This document shows positions 42,631 through 51,196 of a stretch of DNA of 64,000 bases, piece after piece; within the stretch, counting starts at the first letter, position 1, and each line of letters begins with the position of its first letter. The stretch lies in the NCBI GenBank assembly GCA_947472645.1, contig CANJBQ010000012.1, positions 1-64,000 of the forward strand. Direction: 5' to 3'. The notes under the pieces are model-generated. The model did no database searches. It was not told the DNA's origin and saw nothing but the letters and a program-made list of their open reading frames with translations. Both the position numbers and the translations under genes were made by a program. This stretch comes from Burkholderiaceae bacterium. GTDB taxonomy: Bacteria; Pseudomonadota; Gammaproteobacteria; Burkholderiales; Burkholderiaceae.

Positions 42631-44493
42631 CTATTCCTTGAAATTTTCAAAAACCTTCTCTGAACCGACTACGGTTAAGTAACCTCTATTTCTATACAGT
42701 AAGTTGTCTTTATCTCTAATATTACAAACTTTATCTCGACAAATATTGGGGTAAGTATCATAATTTTTTATTTTGAGTGAATCGATTTCAGTCATTAACT
42801 GCCGTCGATCTTGAAAATACTTTTCCTCGATCTCATGTTCATGCATGACACATTGCTGATTCATCACTGGCCGAAATGGCGGTAGTCCAATGCAATCCAA
42901 TGGGTCAAAAGATAAGGTAGGCGGAGGGTAAATAAAAATCACTTGCTTTTGATGCTCTTCAAAATAACGGATGGTACGCTGGAGTTGAGTTTTCAAATCT
43001 TGAGTAACTTTAGGTTGTCTCATCGTAAGAAAAATGATTTTAATGTCGGAGTTATCCGCTAAATCACGAATCAATTGATTCATCTTTTCTGAAATATTGA
43101 GCTCATAACCTTCTTCTGGAGGCTGTTTCAATAAAGGTTGCATCCCAGGCCAACCAAACATCGCAAAGTTGATCTGCTCTTTCTGATAATGATGTGCAAG
43201 TCCCTCGAAATTATTGTGAGCAATACTGTCACCAATCATCACCCTTTCTAAAGCTTTAGTTGGGTGAGAAATCCGGCAAAACCTTGGGTCATATCGATGA
43301 AATAATTTTAAACAAGCTTGATCTGTTTCTGGAGGGCGCCCGCCATAATGATTGATAACGTGTTTTTCTCTTATTTTCAAGCCGTCCCTAACCCAAGCGT
43401 TCCAACCTATATATCCTATCAACATCATGAGCGCTATGAGTATTAATGCACTCTTATTCGATTGATACCGAATAGACTTCTCTAAAAAGCGATAACTAAA
43501 ATAGGCTAGAACAAATGCGGCAAGAATTAAAAGCCAGATAGCCATCACGGATAGTTGTCCTTGAGCAATGATCTGTCCAAAACTAATCAGTGGCCAATGC
43601 CATAAATACAGTGGATAACTAATTAATCCTACCCAAACCATACTCCTCATGGATAAGATGTTTTTACTCACCCATGAATTTTCTCCGGCGAAGATCAGTA
43701 ATAAAACACCGAATGTGGGAAGTACAGCCCTCCAACTAGGATAGGGATCACTGGAATCGATGGTCATCACAGCAAATGCAATAAAACATAATCCCATGCT
43801 AGATATCCAAGTTGCATACTTCAACTTCAATTGCTGTGCAAAGTCTCTTCGGAAAATTTCTTGATAAGCCAGTAAGGCACCAAGCAATAACTCCCAAACT
43901 CGGTTAATCGGCGAATAAAACGCAGTAATAGGATTGATTTGAACTTGGAGCATATTCACTAAAAAAGAAATACCAATCAATCCACAAATCGCTGTTAAAT
44001 AGCCCCATTTTTTTTGGTATAAGAACCATATGATGAGAGGCCAGACAATATAAAATTGCTCTTCCACGGCTAATGACCATAAATGTAATAACGGTTTTTT
44101 TTCTTGAGCCTCATCAAAATAACCACTCTCGAACATCAGCACAAAGTTTTGTACGAAACCAGCACTACCAGCAATATGCCTACCTAATTCTTTATATTCA
44201 GCAGCATATAACGCATACCAACCAAATATATAGCAGGAAAAAAGAACGAGTAATAACGAGGGGAAAAGACGACGTATTCTACGGCTATAAAAATCAATAA
44301 AAGAAAATTGATTTATCTCTAAATGGGTATAAATAATTGCGGAAATTAAATAACCACTAATGACATAAAAAATGTCTACTCCGATAAATCCGCCCGAAAA
44401 GGACCTCGGGAATGCATGGAAAAATATCACCATGAGAACTGCTAGAGCCCTGATGCCATTAATATAATTTTTATAGATTAGCTGATGGGTCAA
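42631..44493 (-). CDS. Acyltransferase 3 / SGNH-domain envelope O-acyltransferase (OafA-like)
   Basis: Integral membrane acyltransferase of 620 residues. The N-terminal about 360 residues have ten or so hydrophobic segments and the family motifs IRALAVLMVIFFHAFP, FIGVDIFYVISGYLIS and LHLWSLAVEEQFYIVWP. The C-terminal about 240 residues form an SGNH-like periplasmic domain with VMIGDSIAHNNFEG. Such proteins O-acetylate LPS O-antigen or other surface glycans. It stands alone between dnaB and a convergent Bug gene. The 148-bp gap to dnaB contains no gene. Confidence 0.88.
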   Translation of the reverse strand: MTHQLIYKNYINGIRALAVLMVIFFHAFPRSFSGGFIGVDIFYVISGYLISAIIYTHLEINQFSFIDFYSRRIRRLFPSLLLVLFSCYIFGWYALYAAEYKELGRHIAGSAGFVQNFVLMFESGYFDEAQEKKPLLHLWSLAVEEQFYIVWPLIIWFLYQKKWGYLTAICGLIGISFLVNMLQVQINPITAFYSPINRVWELLLGALLAYQEIFRRDFAQQLKLKYATWISSMGLCFIAFAVMTIDSSDPYPSWRAVLPTFGVLLLIFAGENSWVSKNILSMRSMVWVGLISYPLYLWHWPLISFGQIIAQGQLSVMAIWLLILAAFVLAYFSYRFLEKSIRYQSNKSALILIALMMLIGYIGWNAWVRDGLKIREKHVINHYGGRPPETDQACLKLFHRYDPRFCRISHPTKALERVMIGDSIAHNNFEGLAHHYQKEQINFAMFGWPGMQPLLKQPPEEGYELNISEKMNQLIRDLADNSDIKIIFLTMRQPKVTQDLKTQLQRTIRYFEEHQKQVIFIYPPPTLSFDPLDCIGLPPFRPVMNQQCVMHEHEIEEKYFQDRRQLMTEIDSLKIKNYDTYPNICRDKVCNIRDKDNLLYRNRGYLTVVGSEKVFENFKE

Positions 44494-44641
44494 AATAGGA
44501 GCTCAATGATTTAATTAAAAAATCGATTCAATATCATAACCTTTATTAAAAGCGAAGTATTTATAACTGCTTTAAGTGCTCACCAAATGGGTGAATAAAT
44601 AACGCCGTCATCTTTGAACATCAACAAAGTCAGATTAAGCG

Positions 44642-46087
44642 TCAAAAAGGAACGTTAGAATTTGGGGGTGAGTTCGGCTTTTGAAATGGAGGTGTATACC
44701 CAAGAGCTAAGTTGTCAAACTTCGTAAACTCACCCTGCCAACACAATTTAACAGGGCCGATTGGTCCGTTACGTTGCTTACCAATAATAATCTCAGCAAT
44801 ACCGACAGCATCAGTTTCTGGATGATAAACCTCATCACGATAGATAAATAGAATCACATCCGCATCTTGTTCAATCGCGCCCGATTCTCGTAAATCAGAC
44901 ATCATGGGACGCTTGTTTTCACGTCCCTCTAAACCACGATTGAGTTGAGATAGAGCAATAACTGGACATTGCATTTCCTTGGCTAAAGACTTTAAAGATC
45001 GAGAAATTTCAGAAATCTCATTCGTGCGATTTTCGTTCGAATTAGTTCCCCTACCAGACATCAGTTGTAAGTAATCAATGACAATTAATCCAACATTGCC
45101 ATATTTTCTGGCCATCCTCCTCGCTCTTGAGCGTAACTCTAAAGAATTTAAAGATCCTGTTTCATCAATCAACATGGGTGCCTTACTTAGATACCCAATC
45201 GATTGAATAACTCTTGGCCACTCTTCATCAGATAATCGACCAGTTCGGAGTCGACCTTGATTGACCCGACCTACCGAACCCAACATTCTAGAAGCTAACT
45301 GAGTCGCGGACATTTCCATTGAGAAAATGAGGACAGGTAATCCCTCTTTGATAGCCACATGCTCAGCAATGTTCATAGCAAAAGATGTTTTGCCCATACT
45401 CGGACGACCCGCAACAATCACTAAATCACCTTTTTGCAAACCACTGGTCATCTTATCTAATTCAATAAAGCCGGTGGCAACTCCAGTAATTTCATTTGAA
45501 CCACCGCGATCATACAACTCCTGTATTCGATTGACAGTCTCTGTCATGAGCGGTTCAATTTCAAAAAATTCATTTTGACGTCCGCCTTCACCAATCGCAA
45601 GGATGCGAGCCTCAGCCTCATCTAAAATATTTCTAACCCCTTTTTCAGGAAAGAAAGCTTCATTAGCAATATTGTCGGCGGTTTGTATCAAACGACGCAA
45701 TATACTTCGGTCACTAATAATTTGAGCGTAACCACGGACATTGGCAGAGCTCGGCGTATTGGAGGCTAATTGATTAAGGTAAGAAATACCGTAATTTTCA
45801 GAAAGACCAAAGGACTTTAACTCTTCATGAATTGTTAAAACATCCGCCGGCTTATTCTCATTAATAAGTTTAGAAATACATTGAAAAATAATCCCATGCT
45901 CAGAACGATAAAAGTCAATCTCCCGAAGAATGGGCGCAACATAATCGAGGGATGAGTTATCTAATAGAAGAGCGCCTAGGAGTGACTGTTCAGCCTCCAC
46001 AGAGTGTGGTGGAACCTTTAAACCTTGCACAGCCCGATCCTCTTCTCCTGTTGGAGTAATTAATCGGAGCGGGCCTGCTTCAGGCAT
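44642..46087 (-). CDS. dnaB: Replicative DNA helicase DnaB
   Basis: Hexameric replication fork helicase, 481 residues. The N-terminal DnaB domain (PPHSVEAEQSLLGALLLDN) is followed by the RecA-like core with Walker A GRPSMGKTSFA, Walker B LIVIDYLQLMSG and LRESGAIEQDADVI. No intein interrupts it. It is the last gene after rpsF-priB-rpsR-rplI, the usual order in beta- and gammaproteobacteria. Confidence 0.97.
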   Translation of the reverse strand: MPEAGPLRLITPTGEEDRAVQGLKVPPHSVEAEQSLLGALLLDNSSLDYVAPILREIDFYRSEHGIIFQCISKLINENKPADVLTIHEELKSFGLSENYGISYLNQLASNTPSSANVRGYAQIISDRSILRRLIQTADNIANEAFFPEKGVRNILDEAEARILAIGEGGRQNEFFEIEPLMTETVNRIQELYDRGGSNEITGVATGFIELDKMTSGLQKGDLVIVAGRPSMGKTSFAMNIAEHVAIKEGLPVLIFSMEMSATQLASRMLGSVGRVNQGRLRTGRLSDEEWPRVIQSIGYLSKAPMLIDETGSLNSLELRSRARRMARKYGNVGLIVIDYLQLMSGRGTNSNENRTNEISEISRSLKSLAKEMQCPVIALSQLNRGLEGRENKRPMMSDLRESGAIEQDADVILFIYRDEVYHPETDAVGIAEIIIGKQRNGPIGPVKLCWQGEFTKFDNLALGYTPPFQKPNSPPNSNVPF

Positions 46088-46119
46088 TTAGGGACTCTTT
46101 ATCGTAGTGAATAAAACGA

Positions 46120-46572
46120 TTAAACAGCTTCGCCAATCACTTTCACAACCACTTCAGAAACAACATCGGTGTGGATTGCGATAGAAACTGGATACTCACC
46201 AACAGCTTTTAAAGGACCATTGGGTAAACGTACGGCACCTTTTTCAATCGTAAAGCCTTTTGCAACTAATTGCTCAGCAATATCATGATTAGTGACAGAC
46301 CCAAACAAACGGCCATCAACACCCGCTTTTTGGCGAATCTCAACGACAGTACCCTGCATTTTTTCACCAACAGCTTGGCTAGCAGCTAACTTTTCAGCGG
46401 CAATTTTTTCTAATTCAGCACGGCGTGCTTCAAACTCTGCAATCGCAGTATCTGTGGCACGACGAGCCATACGTTGTGGAATTAAAAAGTTGCGCGCAAA
46501 TCCATCTTTTACGCGTACGACATCGCCCAAATTACCTAAATTGGCGACTTTTTCAAGAAGAATGACTTGCAT
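46120..46572 (-). CDS. rplI: 50S ribosomal protein L9
   Basis: Ribosomal protein of 150 residues. The N-terminal rRNA-binding domain [19 protein letters not shown] with [10 protein letters not shown] and the C-terminal domain joined by a long Ala/Glu-rich helix ([19 protein letters not shown]) match L9. Lies between rpsR and dnaB. Confidence 0.98.
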   Translation of the reverse strand: MQVILLEKVANLGNLGDVVRVKDGFARNFLIPQRMARRATDTAIAEFEARRAELEKIAAEKLAASQAVGEKMQGTVVEIRQKAGVDGRLFGSVTNHDIAEQLVAKGFTIEKGAVRLPNGPLKAVGEYPVSIAIHTDVVSEVVVKVIGEAV

Positions 46573-46586
46573 GAATATAACTCCAA

Positions 46587-46862
46587 TTAGTGTTTATGTT
46601 GATCAGTGAATGGCAAAAATGCTAAAAAACGAGCACGTTTAATCGCCGTATCCAATTGACGCTGATATTTAGCTTTGGTACCCGTCAAACGTGCTGGAGT
46701 AATTTTGCCGTTCTCACCAATAAAATCTTTTAATGTATCAATATCTTTGTAATCGATCTCTTTAACGTTACCAACTGTAAAACGGCAGAAACGCTTACGC
46801 TTAAACAGCGGATTTTGAGCCGGCTTCTTTTTAAGATCTACATTTTTTTTACCAAATGCCAT
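46587..46862 (-). CDS. rpsR: 30S ribosomal protein S18
   Basis: Ribosomal protein of 91 residues with a lysine-rich N-terminus, the segment [20 protein letters not shown] and [20 protein letters not shown]. It binds S6 in the platform of the small subunit. It follows priB by 10 bp. Confidence 0.98.
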   Translation of the reverse strand: MAFGKKNVDLKKKPAQNPLFKRKRFCRFTVGNVKEIDYKDIDTLKDFIGENGKITPARLTGTKAKYQRQLDTAIKRARFLAFLPFTDQHKH

Positions 46863-46872
46863 ATAAGTTCCT

Positions 46873-47181
46873 TTAACTAGAAATATTTGTAATGTGAAAG
46901 ACTAGCGCCTTTTGACGTACTGATTGGTGAGCCATAAATCCCTCAAAATTTCTCAACTGCCCTATCTCCATTTGATGTAACGCATTTACTTCTGTTCCAA
47001 TGGCAATCGCCAAGATTTGCATTTGTACTTTTCGCTCTGTCCCTGCTTCACAAACCGTTCCAGAGTAATCTAATTGACATTCTAGAACTGCCTGCCCTGC
47101 TGGTGTATATCGAATCGTATCTTTATTGACTAATCTTGCCGTCAGTCGAAATTCATTGATTGGCTGACCCAATTCCGTCAT
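46873..47181 (-). CDS. priB: Primosomal replication protein N, PriB
   Basis: Single-stranded-DNA-binding OB-fold protein of 102 residues used in replication restart with PriA and DnaT. The sequence ([33 protein letters not shown]) is typical of the betaproteobacterial form. Its location between rpsF and rpsR is diagnostic. The start touches the rpsF stop. Confidence 0.95.
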   Translation of the reverse strand: MTELGQPINEFRLTARLVNKDTIRYTPAGQAVLECQLDYSGTVCEAGTERKVQMQILAIAIGTEVNALHQMEIGQLRNFEGFMAHQSVRQKALVFHITNISS

Positions 47182-47552
47182 TAAGCTGCAGGAGCCTCCA
47201 CTTGTTGATTTTTACGGGACTCTTCTCTTTGAACTTCTTTCATCATGATTGAAGGCTCAGTCTCTGCTTTTTTCATTTGAATAATCAAATGACGCAAAAC
47301 AGCATCATTAAATTTAAATGCATGCTCTAACTCAGAAAGAGTCGGCTGATCACATTCAATATTCATGCATACGTAATGAGCTTTAGCCAATTTGTTGATC
47401 AGGTAAGCCATCTGGCGACGACCCCAATCTTCGATACGATGAACTTTACCGTTAGCCGCTGTTAATACAGCTTTGTAACGATCAATCATCGCAGGCACTT
47501 GCTCGCTTTGGTCCGGATGGACGATAAAAACGATTTCGTAATGACGCATCAA
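47181..47552 (-). CDS. rpsF: 30S ribosomal protein S6
   Basis: Ribosomal protein of 123 residues with the S6 opening [18 protein letters not shown] and [20 protein letters not shown]. The C-terminal tail is extended and charged. AAGGAG lies 7-8 bp before the ATG. First gene of the rpsF-priB-rpsR-rplI-dnaB operon, divergent from lexA. Confidence 0.98.
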   Translation of the reverse strand: MMRHYEIVFIVHPDQSEQVPAMIDRYKAVLTAANGKVHRIEDWGRRQMAYLINKLAKAHYVCMNIECDQPTLSELEHAFKFNDAVLRHLIIQMKKAETEPSIMMKEVQREESRKNQQVEAPAA

Positions 47553-47630
47553 ACACTCCTTATGGTTGTAGCTACCTGAGCGTCAGTTCTCTGTTTAAGA
47601 ACAGTCAGTGTAGCAAGGGTGAAAATTAAA

Positions 47631-47650
47631 AATTTGCAAAACCGCAAATT
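47631..47650 (-). other. Stem-loop at the 5' end of the rpsF leader
   Basis: A perfect 7-bp stem AATTTGC/GCAAATT with a 6-nt loop lies just after the predicted rpsF transcription start. On the minus strand it is followed by a T-rich stretch. It may protect the 5' end of the mRNA; it is too close to the start to be a usual attenuator. Confidence 0.4.
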
Positions 47651-47658
47651 AGCCCTCT

Positions 47659-47687
47659 ATTCTATCAACATCCTTGTTGTTATCCAA
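47659..47687 (-). promoter_or_regulatory. Predicted sigma70 promoter of the rpsF operon
   Basis: On the minus strand, TTGGAT (47687-47682) and TAGAAT (47664-47659) are separated by 17 bp. This gives a leader of about 100 nt before rpsF. I found no clear S6:S18-binding CCG bulge in the leader. Confidence 0.55.
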
Positions 47688-47725
47688 GCCATTTATACAT
47701 TTAAGACACATTTCTTATAAAAAAC

Positions 47726-47753
47726 TTGCGCTTAGCGAATAACTGTATATAAT
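47726..47753 (+). promoter_or_regulatory. lexA: Predicted lexA promoter
   Basis: TTGCGC at 47726-47731 and TATAAT at 47748-47753 are separated by 16 bp, 32 bp before the lexA ATG. The -10 element lies inside the LexA box, as expected for autorepression. Confidence 0.65.
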
Positions 47754-47758
47754 AACAG
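47743..47758 (+). promoter_or_regulatory. LexA box in the lexA promoter
   Basis: CTGTATATAATAACAG is an exact CTGT-N8-ACAG SOS operator overlapping the -10 hexamer. It shows that LexA in this organism uses the enterobacterial-type motif, which supports the other boxes called in this window. Confidence 0.9.
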
Positions 47759-47759
47759 C

Positions 47760-47775
47760 GTGTATATACATTCAG
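47760..47775 (+). promoter_or_regulatory. Possible second, degenerate LexA box
   Basis: GTGTATATACATTCAG keeps the spacing and AT-rich centre of a LexA box but has one mismatch in each half-site. E. coli lexA also has two boxes. It ends 10 bp before the lexA start. Confidence 0.4.
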
Positions 47776-47785
47776 GTGGAGATTT

Positions 47786-48463
47786 ATGATGAATCAGCCC
47801 TTACCGAAGTTAACCGCTCGTCAAGAAGAAATTTTGCAACTTGTTCATGACTCTATTTCCGAAAATGGGGCTCCTCCCACACGTTCAGAAATTGCTCAAA
47901 AACTGGGCTTTGCATCCGCAAATGCCGCTGAAGAACATCTTAAAGCCTTAGCTAAAAAAGGCTATCTAGAACTTAGTCCAGGGACATCTCGCGGCATACG
48001 CATTCGGGAATCGATTCGCCAAACTGCAAAGCAGTTAAGCCTTCCATCCCAAATGCTTGCGCAGCTTACACTCCCCTTAATTGGACGCGTCGCTGCCGGG
48101 GCGCCAATCATGGCTATCGAACATGTGGAGCAACAAATTCCCGTGGATCCGAATTTATTTAAAAATGGCGCTGACTATCTGCTGAAAGTAAAAGGCCTTA
48201 GCATGCGAGATGCTGGGATACTTGATGGAGACTATCTCGCTGTGAAAAAATCTTCCGAGGCTCACAATGGGGATATTGTAGTTGCCAGAATTGACGATGA
48301 AGTTACTGTAAAAAGATGGATGAAAGTGAAAACTAGCTCAGGAATCCAAATCCAACTCATCGCTGAAAATCCAGACTTTGAACCAATTATTATTAATGAT
48401 GATCATCTAGACTTTGCCATTGAAGGACTCGCGGTTGGCCTGATTCGACCTAACGGACTGTAA
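47786..48463 (+). CDS. lexA: SOS response repressor LexA
   Basis: Transcriptional repressor and self-cleaving S24 peptidase, 225 residues. The N-terminal winged helix has [29 protein letters not shown] and [16 protein letters not shown]. The cleavage site is Ala104-Gly105 ([10 protein letters not shown]); the Ser-Lys dyad is Ser139 (GLSMRDAGI) and Lys176 (VTVKRWMK), the same 37-residue spacing as in E. coli. The linker is somewhat longer than in E. coli LexA (202 residues). It controls itself and, by sequence, the small gene at 58441-58551. Confidence 0.97.
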   Translation: MMNQPLPKLTARQEEILQLVHDSISENGAPPTRSEIAQKLGFASANAAEEHLKALAKKGYLELSPGTSRGIRIRESIRQTAKQLSLPSQMLAQLTLPLIGRVAAGAPIMAIEHVEQQIPVDPNLFKNGADYLLKVKGLSMRDAGILDGDYLAVKKSSEAHNGDIVVARIDDEVTVKRWMKVKTSSGIQIQLIAENPDFEPIIINDDHLDFAIEGLAVGLIRPNGL

Positions 48464-48495
48464 ACAACTAGACCCCCATCAGTCGGGTTGTTTAC
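48460..48495. terminator. Hairpin between convergent lexA and lpoB-like genes
   Basis: A 9-bp perfect stem GTAAACAAC/GTTGTTTAC starts in the last lexA codon and encloses a smaller GACCC/CGGGT pairing. No U-tract follows on either side, so it may be a weak bidirectional terminator or an mRNA 3' end stabiliser. Confidence 0.4.
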
Positions 48496-48514
48496 GCATC
48501 AAATTCTCTAACGA

Positions 48515-49105
48515 CTAACGCTTCTCTTGCTTAGTAATTTCTTTCTCATCCTGCCATTCATAGACACCGGTACTCGTATTCAATAAACGTAAAGTTAAGT
48601 TGTAATAAACTTCTTTCATTTTTTTATCGGATTGAGGAATACTGACAATCTCACCCTCTAAAAGATACTTTGCACCCTCAAAATTACCTATCTTAGTGGA
48701 AGTTTCTTTGTTATACATCCCTGAATTTTGTCTTGTTAGCTCTCCAGTAATATTCGTCATACCATCCGCTTTTGCCGCAAACTGAACTTGACCACTTTTT
48801 AATAGCTGAGTCTCTATTTTGCTAGTAATCAAGGCGGTATCAATATATTGATCCGTTTTATTTTTAACAGGAGCAACCGTAATGAGTGGGGGCGTAGGTG
48901 AATTCATGACAATTCGTGTTTGTAACAGAGAACGTGTCATTGACTCAGCCAACATTTGCAAATCCGTAATCCCATAGCTCGTAGAGCGCACCTGAACTCG
49001 GTTCGAATCCACGTAGGAAACCGCAGGTTCTGAAGCACAACCAAATAAAAGAACACTAGCAACGCTAAGGGTGGCTAACTTCAAAAAACGGTCATTATTT
49101 TGCAT
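48515..49105 (-). CDS. lpoB: LpoB-like penicillin-binding protein activator, lipoprotein
   Basis: Outer-membrane lipoprotein of 196 residues. The signal ends in lipobox LLFGC with Cys23. The mature part matches the LpoB/YcfM family: VDSNRVQVRSTSYGITDLQM, LITVAPVKNKTDQYIDTALI, NITGELTRQNSG and KYLLEGEIVSI. In E. coli LpoB reaches through the periplasm to stimulate PBP1B. The long disordered linker of E. coli LpoB is absent here. It is last in an operon with a YcfL-like and a COG3014-like lipoprotein. Confidence 0.85.
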   Translation of the reverse strand: MQNNDRFLKLATLSVASVLLFGCASEPAVSYVDSNRVQVRSTSYGITDLQMLAESMTRSLLQTRIVMNSPTPPLITVAPVKNKTDQYIDTALITSKIETQLLKSGQVQFAAKADGMTNITGELTRQNSGMYNKETSTKIGNFEGAKYLLEGEIVSIPQSDKKMKEVYYNLTLRLLNTSTGVYEWQDEKEITKQEKR

Positions 49106-49117
49106 AAATTACCTCTA

Positions 49118-49477
49118 TTAATAGGAATCAAGTTGAATTTTAAATTCTGTTGCTTCAATGGTTGGGGCAACCCCCTCAATCACGGCAGTTCTTCCATCTG
49201 GAATAATGAGGGGTTTCCATGCCTCATCTCCCCATACCTGCTCACCTTGAGACCCTAGCCACTGAAAACGATACTGAACAGGCTTAGAATTCCCATTATT
49301 TTTAATGGTTGCCTGTGCAATTAATAAACCATTGCGATCAAAACTTTTTAAATCCTCAATTTTCATGTCACTCGTCTTACCCATTCGAAATGAGTGCTTA
49401 TCAATAAAAGATGAGCAGGATGTCAATAAAAGCATCGTAATCACAAAAATTAGTCGTGTATTGAAGTTTTTTCTCAT
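49118..49477 (-). CDS. ycfL: YcfL-like lipoprotein (DUF1425)
   Basis: Small periplasmic lipoprotein of about 119 residues. The preferred start is ATG at 49477, preceded by GAGAAG at proper distance, giving RKNFNTRLIFVITMLLLTSC with lipobox LTSC; the frame is open to a TTG at 49504. The mature domain has the DUF1425 pattern YRFQWLGSQGEQVW and ATEFKIQL. In enterobacteria ycfL is next to lpoB, as here. Its biochemical role is unknown. Confidence 0.82.
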   Translation of the reverse strand: MRKNFNTRLIFVITMLLLTSCSSFIDKHSFRMGKTSDMKIEDLKSFDRNGLLIAQATIKNNGNSKPVQYRFQWLGSQGEQVWGDEAWKPLIIPDGRTAVIEGVAPTIEATEFKIQLDSY

Positions 49478-49531
49478 TTTGGTCATCTTCTCATTTACAT
49501 TCAAAAAGTTTTCAGTAGTAGTTCTATCATA

Positions 49532-51082
49532 TTAACGTGTTGGCGCCACGTTAGGTTGACTTGGAGTCATATTTAAAGGCGCAGGAATATCTTTTATGAC
49601 TGAAGAGATGGGTTGCCCTAGATTGATCGCCCCCACACCAACATCATTGCTTGACATCACTGAGGCGCGGTCTCGAAAAACCCGAATATAAACCACCATT
49701 TTATCGCCATTAAAAGCTATTTGACGACCAACCAAAGACCCAGTTTGGGTTCGGGCCAAAATTCCTCTAGTCCCATTAGGGATCTGAGCTCTTGCTAAGT
49801 AAATATTAGCTGGTAAATTAGACCAATGCCTTACATCCGCTGAACTAACTTCTGACATAGTGATACCCGTGATAAGGCCTGCAATCGCTCCAAGCGTAGC
49901 TTGATTAGAGTTATTAGAGTTATTGCCCTGCACAGCCCGCTGTGTTGCCACCTGAGCCAAAACTTGTGCCACAGCCCTGCTGCCAGCTCTTAAAATATAT
50001 CCCGGCATCTCATCTCTTAAATCGCGACGCGCCATACTATCAATGTTTGTGACCATACTAAGGTTGATTAATTGCCCATCGACCGCAAGTTGACCCGGAT
50101 TAAAACGCTCGGTATTATTTGCGATATGTGGGTAAGACACCGTAGCAAAACGTAACTGACCATCAATTGGAATAGGTATATTCACCTTAAAGTTATCGAT
50201 GATTGGCAAAAAACCTGTCTCAACGACAAACAAGGTATCTGTAGTTCCTGAAACAGAGGAATTAATCGGTAGATTGATATTGGCATCTACATTTTTTAAA
50301 CCTTCTTGTAGGAACGGTACATCAGGTCTTAACTCAATAGCCAATCGATAACCTGGAGCCGCTAAAGAAGGCTCACGTAATTTTTCAAAAATAAAAGCCG
50401 CTAAATAATGCGCTGTTGCACTTTGATAAGAATTTTTTAAACTCAGAACCTCAGGGTCCGATAATGTGTTGACTGGATAGCCACTAATCACAGGATTTCC
50501 TTGCATGAATCGATTATCAATCGACCCTTGCATTCCTTTTATACCTTTATTTTTTTCCACTGAAATGGCGCGATATTTAGCTTCATTAAAACTTGCGAGG
50601 TCTTGTTCGCGCTTGACCATCTTCATGACTTCGACACGCGCATTATTCCAATCCCCTAACAACAAATGATTTAATGCAATTGAATATGCTAAAAGAGACC
50701 CTTCGTAACCTTTCATTTCGTAGTCTTTGCCGATCCCCTCTGCAAGTAGGTATCCGCCAAGATTAGAAAGGGATGATTTGAGAGTTGCCCTTTTTATCTC
50801 GCTTTGACGCAAAACCTCATCAGCAGATAAAAACTGGCGCGTACTATCTGGAATACGTGACGTTCCCATTAAACGAAAAATACTCCCCTGCTCCAGGTTG
50901 TAAACGTTATTTTTTGAGGGAATGGCTTGATCTATTCCTAAGGAGGCGGCCGGTAAATTCCCCATCGCAAATATTTGATGCGCTTGATTCACTTTCGTTT
51001 GCTGAGACACACAACCACTCAAACAGAATATGAATAGTAGGATCAACCGGGTCATGGATGAAGGTTTCAGAGGTTCTTTCAT
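49532..51082 (-). CDS. COG3014-like lipoprotein of unknown function
   Basis: Lipoprotein of about 516 residues with signal ending in LFIFCLSGC. Start choice is uncertain: ATG at 51082 is used, ATG at 51055 would give a shorter signal, and a TTG at 51112 also opens the frame; none has a clear ribosome binding site. The N-terminal half looks helical and TPR-like (LAYSIALNHLLLGDWNNARVE is split by repeats of this type), and a later part holds GAIAGLITGITM, a short Gly-rich hydrophobic stretch. The family occurs beside YcfL and LpoB in several proteobacteria. Function unknown; an envelope or PBP-related role is inferred from context. Confidence 0.75.
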   Translation of the reverse strand: MKEPLKPSSMTRLILLFIFCLSGCVSQQTKVNQAHQIFAMGNLPAASLGIDQAIPSKNNVYNLEQGSIFRLMGTSRIPDSTRQFLSADEVLRQSEIKRATLKSSLSNLGGYLLAEGIGKDYEMKGYEGSLLAYSIALNHLLLGDWNNARVEVMKMVKREQDLASFNEAKYRAISVEKNKGIKGMQGSIDNRFMQGNPVISGYPVNTLSDPEVLSLKNSYQSATAHYLAAFIFEKLREPSLAAPGYRLAIELRPDVPFLQEGLKNVDANINLPINSSVSGTTDTLFVVETGFLPIIDNFKVNIPIPIDGQLRFATVSYPHIANNTERFNPGQLAVDGQLINLSMVTNIDSMARRDLRDEMPGYILRAGSRAVAQVLAQVATQRAVQGNNSNNSNQATLGAIAGLITGITMSEVSSADVRHWSNLPANIYLARAQIPNGTRGILARTQTGSLVGRQIAFNGDKMVVYIRVFRDRASVMSSNDVGVGAINLGQPISSVIKDIPAPLNMTPSQPNVAPTR

Positions 51083-51196
51083 GAGGTTAAGTGACAATGA
51101 ACATTGCTTCAAAGGTTCTTAAATGTAACACTTTTGATTTCAATATAGCAACCAAACAACCATTCATGTCTTTAATGGCTTAAAATATGGTCAACC

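Noticed and set aside
47591-47604. CTGT...ACAG resembling a LexA box in the rpsF leader
   Set aside because: The half-sites are separated by 6 bp, not 8, and lie downstream of the predicted rpsF start; better explained as part of an RNA hairpin.
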